From: Streptomyces cinnabarinus
GTDB taxonomy: Bacteria > Actinomycetota > Actinomycetes > Streptomycetales > Streptomycetaceae
Direction: 5' to 3'
Length of the DNA: 64,000 nucleotides
NCBI RefSeq assembly: GCF_027270315.1
Contig: NZ_CP114413.1
Coordinates: 4,030,001 to 4,094,000 of the forward strand
The notes beneath the pieces were generated by a model that saw only the letters and a list, made by a program, of their open reading frames with translations, did not search any database and was not told where the DNA came from. Shown here one piece after another: positions 34,596-42,884 of the stretch. Each line of letters starts with the position of its first letter. Positions within the stretch are counted from its first letter, which is position 1. Position numbers and translations under genes: made by a program.

Positions 34596-35744
34596 ATGGC
34601 CGGAATCAAGGACGCCACCGCGATCGTCGGGATCGGACAGACCTCGTTCGCCAGGCAACTTCCCGAGGACGAGCGCACCCTGGCCTGTCGCGCGGTGCTC
34701 GCCGCGCTGGACGACGCCGGGATCGCCCCGGGCGAGGTCGACGCGCTCGCCTCCTACACGATGGAGGAGACCGACGAGGTGGAGCTGGCCAAGGCCGTCG
34801 GCCTCGGCGACCTCACCTTCTTCAGCAAGGTCGGCTACGGCGGCGGCGGTTCGTGCGCCACGGTCGCCCATCTCGCCGCCGCCATCGCCTCGGGACAGGC
34901 CACCGTGGGGGTCGCGTGGCGCTCCCGCAAGCGGGGGTCGGGACGGCGGCCCTGGACCAATACCGACGTCCAACTCCCCACGCCCGCCCAGTGGACCCGC
35001 CCCTACGGACTGCTCCGCCCGGTCGACGAGATAGCCATGCTCGCCCGCCGCCACATGCACGAGTACGGCACCACCCGCGACCACCTCTTCAACGTCGCCC
35101 TCGCCTGCCGCAACCGCGCCAACCAGAACCCGGCGGCCGTGATGTACGACCGCCCCCTGACCCGCGAGATGTACATGACCTCCCGCTGGATCAGCGAGCC
35201 CCTGTGCCTCTACGACAACTGCCTGGAGACCGACGGCGCGTTGGCGTGTGTGGTGGTGAGCGCGGAGCGGGCCCGGGACTGCGCCCGGCGGGCCGTCTAC
35301 GTCCACTCCGCCGCCCAGGGACTGCCCGCCCAGCATCACGGCATGGTCAACTACTGGAACGACGACCCGCTCACCGGGCCCGCCTGGACCGCCGCCCGGC
35401 ATCTGTGGAAGCACTCCGACCTCACCCCGCAGGACATCGACGTCGCCCAGATCTACGACGCCTTCACCGCGCTCGTCCCGCTCTCCCTGGAGGGCTACGG
35501 CTTCTGCGGGCGCGGCGAGGGTGGGGCGTTCACCGAGGGCGGGGCCCTGGAGATCGGCGGGCGGCTGCCGCTGAACACCGGGGGCGGCGGGCTGAGCGAG
35601 GCGTACGTGCACGGCTTCAACCTCATCACCGAAGGCGTCAAACAGCTCCGCGGGACCAGTACCGCCCAGGTCCCGGGCGCCGCCTCCTGCCTCGTCACCG
35701 CGGGCGAGGGAGTCCCCACCTCCGCGCTGCTCCTGAGGAGTTGA
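34596..35744 (+). CDS. Ltp2-like thiolase-fold protein (probable side-chain retro-aldolase)
   Basis: The 382-residue protein has the thiolase-superfamily lipid-transfer-protein layout (start AIVGIGQT, later DVAQIYDAFT and GGGGLSEAY). In mycobacterial Ltp2, an aldolase that cleaves the steroid C3 side chain with a DUF35 partner, I recall two catalytic tyrosines (294 and 344). Here Tyr287 and Tyr337 have the same 50-residue spacing, and Tyr337 occupies the place of the HPG histidine of thiolases. The next gene encodes a DUF35 protein, as expected. It is the first gene of an Ltp-DUF35-hydratase operon behind two operators. The substrate is unproven. Confidence 0.88.
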   Translation: MAGIKDATAIVGIGQTSFARQLPEDERTLACRAVLAALDDAGIAPGEVDALASYTMEETDEVELAKAVGLGDLTFFSKVGYGGGGSCATVAHLAAAIASGQATVGVAWRSRKRGSGRRPWTNTDVQLPTPAQWTRPYGLLRPVDEIAMLARRHMHEYGTTRDHLFNVALACRNRANQNPAAVMYDRPLTREMYMTSRWISEPLCLYDNCLETDGALACVVVSAERARDCARRAVYVHSAAQGLPAQHHGMVNYWNDDPLTGPAWTAARHLWKHSDLTPQDIDVAQIYDAFTALVPLSLEGYGFCGRGEGGAFTEGGALEIGGRLPLNTGGGGLSEAYVHGFNLITEGVKQLRGTSTAQVPGAASCLVTAGEGVPTSALLLRS

Positions 35745-35751
35745 TCGAAGG

Positions 35752-36168
35752 ATGCTGGCCCCCGTGACCGACGCCGACGGCGCCCCCTTCTGGCGGTACG
35801 CCGCCGAGGGCGAACTCCGCGTCCAGATCTGCGCCGACTGCGCCGAGCCCCGCTTCCCGCCCCGCCCCTGCTGCCCGCACTGCCAGTCCTTCGAGACGGA
35901 CTGGCGGCCGGTGAGCGGACACGGGCGGATCTGGTCCTACGTCGTCCCCCATCCGCCCCTGCTGCCCGACTACGCGGCGCTGGCGCCGTACAACGTCGTG
36001 CTCGTCGAGCTCGTCGACGCGCCCCGCATCCGGATGGTCGGCAATCTGGTGACGCGGGCCGGTGATCCGCTCGACGCGGTGGAGCCGGACCGGGTGCGCA
36101 TCGGGGCGCGGGTGCAGGTGGTGTTCGGTCCGGAAGGGCTGCCGCAGTGGGTTCTGGAGCGGCCGTGA
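35752..36168 (+). CDS. DUF35 zinc-ribbon/OB-fold protein, partner of the Ltp2-like aldolase
   Basis: The 138-residue protein has a zinc ribbon (CADC near 28-31 and CCPHC near 43-47) followed by an OB fold (about 55-130), the DUF35 arrangement. In the ChsH2-Ltp2 system this domain docks to the aldolase and positions acyl-CoA. ATG lies seven bases after the aldolase stop with GAAGG in front, and its stop overlaps the start of the hydratase gene, so all three proteins should be made in step. Its separate existence without a MaoC hydratase fusion is notable compared with ChsH2. Confidence 0.88.
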   Translation: MLAPVTDADGAPFWRYAAEGELRVQICADCAEPRFPPRPCCPHCQSFETDWRPVSGHGRIWSYVVPHPPLLPDYAALAPYNVVLVELVDAPRIRMVGNLVTRAGDPLDAVEPDRVRIGARVQVVFGPEGLPQWVLERP

Positions 36169-36938
36169 GCCTGGACATCGCCATCGACAAGGACAGTGGC
36201 GTCGCCGTCGTCACCCTTGACCGGCCCGACCGGCTCAATGCCCTCGACCTGAGGACGGCACGCGAACTCGGCGACGCCTGGCGGGCGTTCCGGTTCGACG
36301 ACTCCGTGCGTGCCCTCGTGCTCACCGGCGCCGGGGCGCGGGCCTTCTGCACGGGGATCGACCGGGACGCCGTGGTGCCGCAGCCGAACTCGCCCTACAT
36401 GCAGGACGATCCGCTCCTGGGCATCGGGCCCAAGTCCAACGACCTGTGGAAACCGGTCGTCGCCGCCGTGCACGGCATGGCCTGCGGCGGGGCCTTCTAT
36501 CTGCTCGCGGAGTGCGACTTCCTCGTCGCCGACCCGACCGCGGAGTTCTTCGACCCGCACACCTCCTACGGCATGGTCAGCGCGTACGAGTCGATGCTGA
36601 TGGCGACGCGCATGCCCGCCGGGGAGCTCGCGCGGATGATGCTGATGGGCACCGCCGAGCGGATCTCCGCCCGGCGCGCCCAGGAGATGGGACTCGTCTC
36701 CGAAATCACGGAGGACGGCGGGGATGTGGCGGCGGCGGTCCGGTGCGCCGCCGTTCTCGCCGGTTATCCGGCGGCGGCCGTGCAGGGCACCGTGCGGGCC
36801 CTGTGGGCCGCCCAGGAGGCCGCGCGCGCCCAGGTCCTCGGCCGGGCGCCGCAGCTCATCGCCCTGGGGAACCTGTCCGCCGGGCGGCAGGCGGAGCTGT
36901 TCGCCGCCCGCCGCACCGGGGAGTACCGCGTGAGGTGA
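36165..36938 (+). CDS. Enoyl-CoA hydratase/isomerase (crotonase family)
   Basis: The 257-residue protein has the crotonase oxyanion segments GAGARAFCTGID near residues 60-71 and GMACGGAFYLLAECD near 105-119. Position 119 carries Asp after Cys; the usual catalytic glutamates cannot be placed with confidence, so hydratase, isomerase or ring-opening activity are all possible. GTG at 36165 overlaps the DUF35 stop (GTGA), which decides the start over an earlier in-frame ATG. Third gene of the operator-controlled operon. Confidence 0.9.
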   Translation: MSLDIAIDKDSGVAVVTLDRPDRLNALDLRTARELGDAWRAFRFDDSVRALVLTGAGARAFCTGIDRDAVVPQPNSPYMQDDPLLGIGPKSNDLWKPVVAAVHGMACGGAFYLLAECDFLVADPTAEFFDPHTSYGMVSAYESMLMATRMPAGELARMMLMGTAERISARRAQEMGLVSEITEDGGDVAAAVRCAAVLAGYPAAAVQGTVRALWAAQEAARAQVLGRAPQLIALGNLSAGRQAELFAARRTGEYRVR

Positions 36939-36949
36939 TCGCCGGCCGG

Positions 36950-37441
36950 TCAGGCCTGGGGCATCAGCTCGGCCTCGCAGCGGGAGATGTCCGCCGCCGC
37001 GGCCGTGCTGGTGAGGTCGACCTGGACCTCCACCGTGTCGTTGGCCGGGACGGACTGGTCCACGGTCTGCATGTCGACCACGGAGTCCTGTGCGTCCAGG
37101 AAGGTGACGACGACCGTGACGTCGTCGGCGGTGCTGTTGGGGTTGGTGACCTCGACGACCGCGTAGGGGTTCGCCGCGCTCGCGCAGCTCACCAGCCGCA
37201 CCGTCGCCTCCTCCGCGAGCGTCCCGGCGTCGCCCGAACCCGAGCCCGAGCCGGTGTCGTCGTCATCGTCGTCGCGCGAGCCCGACGAACTGTCATGGTT
37301 CTGGCTGGAGCTGCTGCACCCACCACCCGAGTCGCCGTCGCCTCCGCCGCCGTGGCCGCGGCCGGACGAGAAGCCCGTCAGCGCCAGGACCACCATTGCC
37401 GTTACTGCTGTGAACTTGAGCTTGCGCCCCCGAAGATCCAT
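36950..37441 (-). CDS. Secreted Ser/Gly/Asp-rich protein with C-terminal beta domain
   Basis: The 163-residue protein has a signal peptide (about 1-27), then a low-complexity Gly/Ser linker containing six consecutive Asp residues, and a C-terminal beta-sandwich-like domain (about 75-160) with the YAVVEVTNPNSTADDVTVVV pattern seen in FxLYD-type extracellular domains. Three Cys outside the signal could form a disulfide in the folded part. The Cys in the GGGC segment at about 41 is not a lipobox. It lies between the catabolic operon and afsK, and may correspond to the gene found beside afsK in other species. Function unknown. Confidence 0.75.
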   Translation of the reverse strand: MDLRGRKLKFTAVTAMVVLALTGFSSGRGHGGGGDGDSGGGCSSSSQNHDSSSGSRDDDDDDTGSGSGSGDAGTLAEEATVRLVSCASAANPYAVVEVTNPNSTADDVTVVVTFLDAQDSVVDMQTVDQSVPANDTVEVQVDLTSTAAAADISRCEAELMPQA

Positions 37442-37610
37442 ACCGGCACTCTAACGAGCACCTGTCACGGTCATGTCACCGCGTGGCGACCGTGACGTCC
37501 CCGGCGTAGCGTCTGGGGTGAGAGCGGCGCCAGGTCCGCTCCCGGCAGCGACGGCCGCCGTCCGGCCCCCTTCCGTGCACCGGCACGACGGCCGTCCCGC
37601 GCCCCTGACA

Positions 37611-39959
37611 TCAAGCGGTACGCGCGGTGCCCGTGCCCTTCTCCGCGTCCAGCGCGTAGACACAACGGTCCTTGCTGCACGCGTAGACGACGCCGTCCTG
37701 GACGACCGGCGAGCCGGTGATCTCACCACCGGTGGCCAGCTTCCAGCGCAGCCGCCCGTCGTCCGCCTTGAGGGTGTACAGCAGGTGGTCGGTGGAGCCG
37801 AAGTGGATACGGCCCTCGGCTACCGAGGGCGCGCCCACGATGTCGCCGCCCGCCTGGAAGCGCCACTTGGGCGTTCCGGTGACCGCGTCCAGCGTGTACA
37901 GGCCCTTGCCGCTTCCCACATGCACATGGCCCGCGGCCACCAGCACCGGTTCGATCGAGGACCGCGACTCGGTGGCGATCCGCCAGCGGTCGCGGCCGTC
38001 GGTGGCGTCCAGGGCGTACACCGTGCCGAGGTAGTCGGCGAGGTAGACGCCGCCGCCCGTCACCGCGGGGCCCGGCACGAAGGCGGGCGGGCACAGGAAG
38101 ACCGCCGGGGCCTCGAAGTGCCAGCGGACCTGTCCCGAGGCGACGTCCAGGGCCAGCACCCGGGTGCCGGCCGAGACGTAGACATAGCCGTCGGGGGCCG
38201 GCGCGATCCGTACCGGAACCCCGCCGCAGGAGGCCGCGTCACCGATCGGGTACGACCAGCGCTCGTCACCCGTGCGGGCGTCCAGGGCGCGCAGCCGGGC
38301 GTCCTGCCAGACGTAGACCGTGCCCTCGTGCAGCGCGGGGCCCGCCTCGGGGGACTCGAAGTCGCTCTGGGCGCCGGCCAGCTCCCACAGCTTCTGGCCG
38401 GTGGACGCCTCCCACGCCTGCACCCCGCCGCCGCGGGTGCCGGTGACGACGGTGCCGCGCTCGGCCTTGAGGGAGTACACCCAGGCGTCCGTCGGCAGCC
38501 GCCACAGATCGCCGCCCTCGCGGCAGTCCAGCGCGAACAGGGTGGGTCCGTCGGAGGCGTGGATACGGCCGTCCGCGACCGCCATCGACCAGGCGACGTC
38601 TCTCGTCTTGAAGCGACGGCGGCCGGTGCCGACGTCCAGCGCGTGCACCTCGAAGGAGGTGACGTAGACCAGGTCACCGGAGACCGCCGGGGTGCCCCAC
38701 ACGTCGTTGGACATCCGGAACCGCCAGGGCCGCCAGCCGCTCGCCGTCTCCGGGGGCGCGGCGGGCGCCGGGGGGACCGCGGGGCCGACGGCGGAGTCGG
38801 TGCCGTTGACGCCCGGCCGGGGCTTGGCCCAGGAGGCGACCAGGCCCGCCTCCGGCGGCGGCGCCTTCACGGCGGCGGCGCGGGCGTCGGCGACGCGCGG
38901 TCCCGGTCCGATCGGCACCTGGGCGCCGGCCAGGCGCACCGGCCCGGTGTCGGGGGCGCCGACCGGCACCGGCGCGGGGACGACCGGGTCGTGGGCGGGC
39001 GGCGGCGGGACCATCCGGCCGCCGCTGCGGCCCCCGGCGCCGGTCGTGGGCTTGGCCGGGGGGCGGCCGTTGCGCCGCGCCTCGATCAGGCTCACCGCCC
39101 GCTCGGGCAGCCACGCCGACGCCGTACCGCTGTCATCGGAGCCGGAGCCGAAGAGGTGGGGGGCGAGCTGGGACTGGAGGTCGGCGGGGTTGGGGCGGCC
39201 CGTCGCCTCCATCTGCATACAGGACTCGATCAGCGGGCGCAGCTCGTCCGGCAGACCCTCCAGGTCGGGGCCCTCCCTGAGCAGCATGAAGACCGTCTCG
39301 ACCGGGTTGGCGCCGTGGAAGGGCGGGTGGCCGGTCGCCGCGAAGACCAGCATCGAGCCGAGCGAGAAGACATCGCTGGCGCCGGTGACGCTGCGGGAGT
39401 CCTTCGCCTGCTCGGGCGACATGTAGGCGGGAGTGCCGACGGCGACGTTCGTCATGGTCAAACGGGTGTTCGACACACCGGAGGCGATACCGAAGTCGAT
39501 CACCCGGGGGCCGTCCTCGACGACCAGGACGTTCGACGGCTTGAGGTCACGGTGGACGAGTCCGGCGCCGTGGATCGACTGGAGGGCCTCCGCCACACCC
39601 GCCGCCAGCCAGCGCACCGCCTGGGCCGGGAGCGGCCCGCACTCGTTCACTATCTCTTCGAGGGAGGGCGCGGGGACGTAGGCGGTGGCCAGCCACGGCA
39701 CGGCGGCGCGCGGGTCGGCGTCGACGACGGCCGCGGTGTAGAAGCCGGAGACGGCGCGGGCCGCCTCCACTTCGCGCGTGAAGCGGACCCGGAAGAGCTG
39801 GTCCTCGGCGAGCTCCGTACGGACCGTCTTGATCGCCACCCGTCGGCCGGACGCCGAGCGCGCGAGATAGACCAGCCCCATGCCGCCGGCGCCCAGCCGT
39901 CCCAGCACCTCGAACGGCCCGATACGCCGCGGATCGTGCTGTGTCAGCTGATCCACCAC
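37611..39959 (-). CDS. afsK: AfsK, Ser/Thr protein kinase with beta-propeller sensor domain
   Basis: The 782-residue protein phosphorylates AfsR and also polar-growth proteins in S. coelicolor. The kinase domain (about 14-270) has the glycine loop GRLGAGGMGLVY, Lys44, HRDLKPSN with Asp138 and DFG from Asp155. Thr168 in the activation loop is the residue I recall as the autophosphorylation site in S. coelicolor. A Pro/Ala-rich linker (about 275-395) leads to a C-terminal region of PQQ-like propeller repeats (YALDA..G..RW pattern). No transmembrane helix is clear. GTG at 39959 gives the known MVDQLTQHD start. Confidence 0.97.
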   Translation of the reverse strand: MVDQLTQHDPRRIGPFEVLGRLGAGGMGLVYLARSASGRRVAIKTVRTELAEDQLFRVRFTREVEAARAVSGFYTAAVVDADPRAAVPWLATAYVPAPSLEEIVNECGPLPAQAVRWLAAGVAEALQSIHGAGLVHRDLKPSNVLVVEDGPRVIDFGIASGVSNTRLTMTNVAVGTPAYMSPEQAKDSRSVTGASDVFSLGSMLVFAATGHPPFHGANPVETVFMLLREGPDLEGLPDELRPLIESCMQMEATGRPNPADLQSQLAPHLFGSGSDDSGTASAWLPERAVSLIEARRNGRPPAKPTTGAGGRSGGRMVPPPPAHDPVVPAPVPVGAPDTGPVRLAGAQVPIGPGPRVADARAAAVKAPPPEAGLVASWAKPRPGVNGTDSAVGPAVPPAPAAPPETASGWRPWRFRMSNDVWGTPAVSGDLVYVTSFEVHALDVGTGRRRFKTRDVAWSMAVADGRIHASDGPTLFALDCREGGDLWRLPTDAWVYSLKAERGTVVTGTRGGGVQAWEASTGQKLWELAGAQSDFESPEAGPALHEGTVYVWQDARLRALDARTGDERWSYPIGDAASCGGVPVRIAPAPDGYVYVSAGTRVLALDVASGQVRWHFEAPAVFLCPPAFVPGPAVTGGGVYLADYLGTVYALDATDGRDRWRIATESRSSIEPVLVAAGHVHVGSGKGLYTLDAVTGTPKWRFQAGGDIVGAPSVAEGRIHFGSTDHLLYTLKADDGRLRWKLATGGEITGSPVVQDGVVYACSKDRCVYALDAEKGTGTARTA

Positions 39960-40127
39960 TTCCCTGCCACCTCCCCGTACGGGCCGCGTCACCCACGTAT
40001 GTACGCGACCCCGTGCAGCGTCTCACCACCGCACCGCCATGGCGGCACGCACCCCGATTCTTCCTGTACCCGGGCGCGGTTGCGAACCAGGGGTCGAATC
40101 GGGGTGTCTCCTGACAAAAGCCTCAGT

Positions 40128-40880
40128 TTAAGCGCCGGATTCTCGCTCGGAGCGCTGAAGCAGCGCGAACGAGGCCCCCTGATTGTCGGTGACGACGGCC
40201 ACAGTGCCGTACGACGTCTCAAAGGGTGGCGCCTGGACGCGTCCGCCGAGCCGCAGCACCTCGCCGACGGACTCCGCGCAGTCCGCCACGCCGAAGTGGA
40301 CGAGGAAGTGCGGCGGCATCACGGCGGGGAAGACGTCGGACACGGGGGCGCGGCCGAAGTCGGGCTCGGCGTCGGGGCCGAACAGGGCCTCGTGGAAGAG
40401 CGGGCCGTAGAAGTCGTTGGCGGCCTCGGTGTCCCGGGCGTACAGCTGCACCCAGGCGAAGGCGCCGGGTTCGTGGCGGCGGCCGAAGCCGGGGTGCCCC
40501 TCCCCCTGCCAGAGCCCGAAGACGGCGCCCTCGGCGTCGGTGACCAGAGCGGTCGTCCCCTCCCCGGCCCCGGTCTCCACGGGCGCGGTGACGATCTGCC
40601 CGCCCGCCTCCCGGATCCGCCGGACCAGGGCCACGGCGTCCGGGGTCGCGAAGTACACGGTCCAGACGGTCGGCATCCGCCCGTCCACCTTGGGGACGAG
40701 CGCGGCGACCCGCTCCCCGTCCTTCAGCGCGTACGGCTCCTCCTCCTTGGGGAAGTCCCACCCGAAGAGTTCACCGTAGAACCGCTTGCCCGCCTCGACG
40801 TCGGGGAGCTGGGCGTCCACCCAGCAGGGGACGCCCTCCGCAAACCCGGATGCATCCCCGGATGCCCTGTTTTCGGCCAT
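40128..40880 (-). CDS. Two-domain VOC (glyoxalase-like) protein
   Basis: The 250-residue protein consists of two tandem vicinal-oxygen-chelate domains (about 14-125 and 135-245), each with the WVDAQLPDVEAGKRFYGELFG or WVQLYARDTEAANDFYGPLF type start. Such proteins isomerise or bind small molecules, often giving drug or hydroxylactam tolerance. ATG at 40880 starts just before the first domain. It lies upstream of afsK on the same strand with 168 bases between, so it is likely a separate unit. The substrate is unknown. Confidence 0.85.
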   Translation of the reverse strand: MAENRASGDASGFAEGVPCWVDAQLPDVEAGKRFYGELFGWDFPKEEEPYALKDGERVAALVPKVDGRMPTVWTVYFATPDAVALVRRIREAGGQIVTAPVETGAGEGTTALVTDAEGAVFGLWQGEGHPGFGRRHEPGAFAWVQLYARDTEAANDFYGPLFHEALFGPDAEPDFGRAPVSDVFPAVMPPHFLVHFGVADCAESVGEVLRLGGRVQAPPFETSYGTVAVVTDNQGASFALLQRSERESGA

Positions 40881-40994
40881 GTCGCCAAAGTAACGGCCCC
40901 TTACGCACCCCGCAGACCAGGCACACCAGGCTCTCGGCACTCGTGCACCCCATTTGCAGTCGGCCGAATCGCGCTCCGATCACCCCTCGGTAAG

Positions 40995-41009
40995 CTGACG
41001 GCATGACAG
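40995..41009. promoter_or_regulatory. Possible degenerate operator over the TetR start (CTGACGGCATGACAG)
   Basis: The left arm matches the consensus perfectly (7 of 7) and the right arm 4 of 7. It overlaps the TetR start codon at 41003, so binding there would block the gene. It may be chance. Confidence 0.35.
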
Positions 41010-41650
41010 GACAAGTGCGTACCGTCGACGGCCGCGTGGCCGGCCGGCGTGGGCAGGCGACCCGGCAGAAGCTGCTCGACTGCCTCAGCGAGATGCTCAG
41101 CTCCTCCCCCTACCGGGACGTCAAAGTCATCGATGTCGCCCGGAAGGCGGGCACTTCGCCCGCCACCTTCTACCAGTACTTCCCGGACGTCGAGGGCGCC
41201 GTCCTGGAGATCGCCGAGCAAATGGCCACCGAGGGCGCCGGGTTGACCGAACTCCTCGAGGGCCGCTCCTGGGTCGGCAAGTCCGGCTGGCAGACCGCAC
41301 AGGAACTCGTCGACGGATTCCTGGAGTTCTGGAAGAAGAACGACGCGATCCTGCGCGTGGTCGACCTCGGTGCCGCCGAGGGCGACAAACGCTTCTACAA
41401 GCTCCGGATGAAGATCCTCAACTCGGTGAACAACTCCCTCGCGGACGCGGTCGCGGAGTTGCAGGCCAAGGGCAAGGTCGACAAGGACGTCAACCCGGCC
41501 GCGGTGGCGGGTTCGATCGTCGCGATGCTCGCGGCGGTGGCCTCGCACCAGAAGGGCTTCCAGACCTGGGGCGTCAAGCAGGCCGAACTCAAGCCGAACC
41601 TGGCGCTGTTGGTCCATCTGGGCGTGACGGGCAAGAAGCCCACGAAGTAG
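41003..41650 (+). CDS. TetR-family regulator, candidate controller of the palindrome regulon
   Basis: The 215-residue protein has an N-terminal TetR helix-turn-helix (about 19-65, with VIDVARKAGTSPATFYQYF) and a helical ligand domain that is Lys- and Ala-rich at its end. TetR proteins of this type often sense acyl-CoA or lipophilic compounds. It is the only TetR gene in the window, lies in the middle of the scattered operators, and has a half-perfect copy over its own start, which suggests autorepression. No ribosome-binding site is obvious, so the mRNA could be nearly leaderless. That it binds the other eleven sites is an inference; the true regulator could lie outside the window. Confidence 0.85.
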   Translation: MTGQVRTVDGRVAGRRGQATRQKLLDCLSEMLSSSPYRDVKVIDVARKAGTSPATFYQYFPDVEGAVLEIAEQMATEGAGLTELLEGRSWVGKSGWQTAQELVDGFLEFWKKNDAILRVVDLGAAEGDKRFYKLRMKILNSVNNSLADAVAELQAKGKVDKDVNPAAVAGSIVAMLAAVASHQKGFQTWGVKQAELKPNLALLVHLGVTGKKPTK

Positions 41651-41740
41651 CCGCGCCCACCTCTCTTTCCAGGCCCCAAGTCCTGTCTGGCAGGCGGTTG
41701 TCCACGTACGCGTGGACGCCGCCTGCTGTGCTGTACGGAG

Positions 41741-42193
41741 CTATGCGGGGAGCGGGCGGTCCCGTACCACGTGCTTCATCACCAGCGTCGAGGTCAGCCG
41801 CTGCACCCCGGGAAGGGTGGCCAGCCGTTCGTCGTAGAGCCGCTGGAAGGCGGCGAGGTCGGCGGTGGCGACCCGGAGCAGATAGTCCGGTTCGCCGAAC
41901 AGCCGCTGGGCGTCCAGGACGTGCTCGATCTCGCCGATGGCCCGCTCGAACTCGACGACCGTGTCCCGGTCCTCCTGCCGCATCGAGACGAAGACCAGCG
42001 CCTCGAACGTGAGCCCCACGGCGGTCGGCTCCACGACGGCCCGGTAGCCGCTGATCGCGCCCGACCGCTCCAGCTCCCTGAGCCGCCGGTGACAGGGCGA
42101 GACGCTCAGCCGCACCCGTCCGGCCAGCTCGGTCACGGTCAGCCGCCCGTCCTGCTGAAGCTCGGCAAGAATTTTCCGGTCCACGTCGTCCAT
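41741..42193 (-). CDS. Lrp/AsnC-family regulator
   Basis: The 150-residue protein starts MDDVDRKILAELQQDGRLT and has a winged helix-turn-helix (about 20-45, VTELAGRVRLSVSPCHRRLRELE-like) followed by a RAM/ligand domain (about 65-140). ATG at 42193 gives the canonical family start; upstream in-frame codons run into the divergent gene. It is divergent from a LysE-family exporter gene with 82 bases between, the classic LysG/Lrp-LysE type arrangement in which the regulator senses an amino acid and induces the exporter. Confidence 0.93.
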   Translation of the reverse strand: MDDVDRKILAELQQDGRLTVTELAGRVRLSVSPCHRRLRELERSGAISGYRAVVEPTAVGLTFEALVFVSMRQEDRDTVVEFERAIGEIEHVLDAQRLFGEPDYLLRVATADLAAFQRLYDERLATLPGVQRLTSTLVMKHVVRDRPLPA

Positions 42194-42275
42194 GGGGTAA
42201 ATCTTGCCCCACTTCAGGATGTGCCGAGCAAACTTCGACAACACTTTCGGGCCATTCCAGCCTAATGTCCCCTTC

Positions 42276-42881
42276 ATGGAATCCGGAACCCTCATCTCCT
42301 TCCTCGCGCTGGATCTGCTGCTGGTCTGTGTGCCGGGCGCCGACTGGGCGTATGTGATCTCGGCGGGGCTGCGCGGCGGCGCGGTGACGCGGGCGGTGGC
42401 GGGTCTGGTGAGCGGTTACGCCCTGCACACGGTGCTGGCGGCGGCGGGCCTCGCCGTCCTGGTCGCGAGCCGGCCCGCGCTGCTGACCGGGCTGACGGTG
42501 GCCGGAGCGGCGTATCTGGTGTGGCTGGGGTGGAGCGTGCTGCGGCGGCCGGGGGTGCCCGGGGAGGCGGCGGCCACGGGGGACCGCGTCTTCCTGCGCG
42601 GGGCGATGATCAGCGGCCTGAACCCGAAGGGGCTGCTGCTGTATCTGTCGGTGCTGCCGCAGTTCCTGGTCACGGGCGATGGCCGACTGCCGGTGCCCGC
42701 CCAGACGGCCACCCTCGGCCTGCTCCACATGGCGTGCTGCGCCGCCGTGTACCTGGCGGTCGGCCTCGGCGCCCGAGCGGTACTCGGTGCCCGCCCCGCG
42801 GCGGCCCGCGCGGTGACCCGGACCTCCGGGGCGGCGATGCTCGGCATCGGGGCGTTCCTGCTGGTCCAGCACACGCTGTGA
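42276..42881 (+). CDS. LysE-family amino-acid exporter
   Basis: The 201-residue protein has six predicted membrane segments and the LysE/RhtB pattern, including VPGADWAYVISAGLRGG near 17-33 and GLNPKGLLLYLSVLPQF near 113-129. It exports amino acids or related molecules, probably under the divergent Lrp regulator. ATG at 42276 begins the protein a few residues before the first membrane helix. The transported amino acid cannot be told from sequence. Confidence 0.92.
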   Translation: MESGTLISFLALDLLLVCVPGADWAYVISAGLRGGAVTRAVAGLVSGYALHTVLAAAGLAVLVASRPALLTGLTVAGAAYLVWLGWSVLRRPGVPGEAAATGDRVFLRGAMISGLNPKGLLLYLSVLPQFLVTGDGRLPVPAQTATLGLLHMACCAAVYLAVGLGARAVLGARPAAARAVTRTSGAAMLGIGAFLLVQHTL

Positions 42882-42884
42882 CAT

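Noticed and set aside
37473..41006. A 1177-codon plus-strand frame across afsK and the VOC gene
   Set aside because: Low-complexity basic translation and complete overlap with the well-recognised afsK kinase on the other strand.
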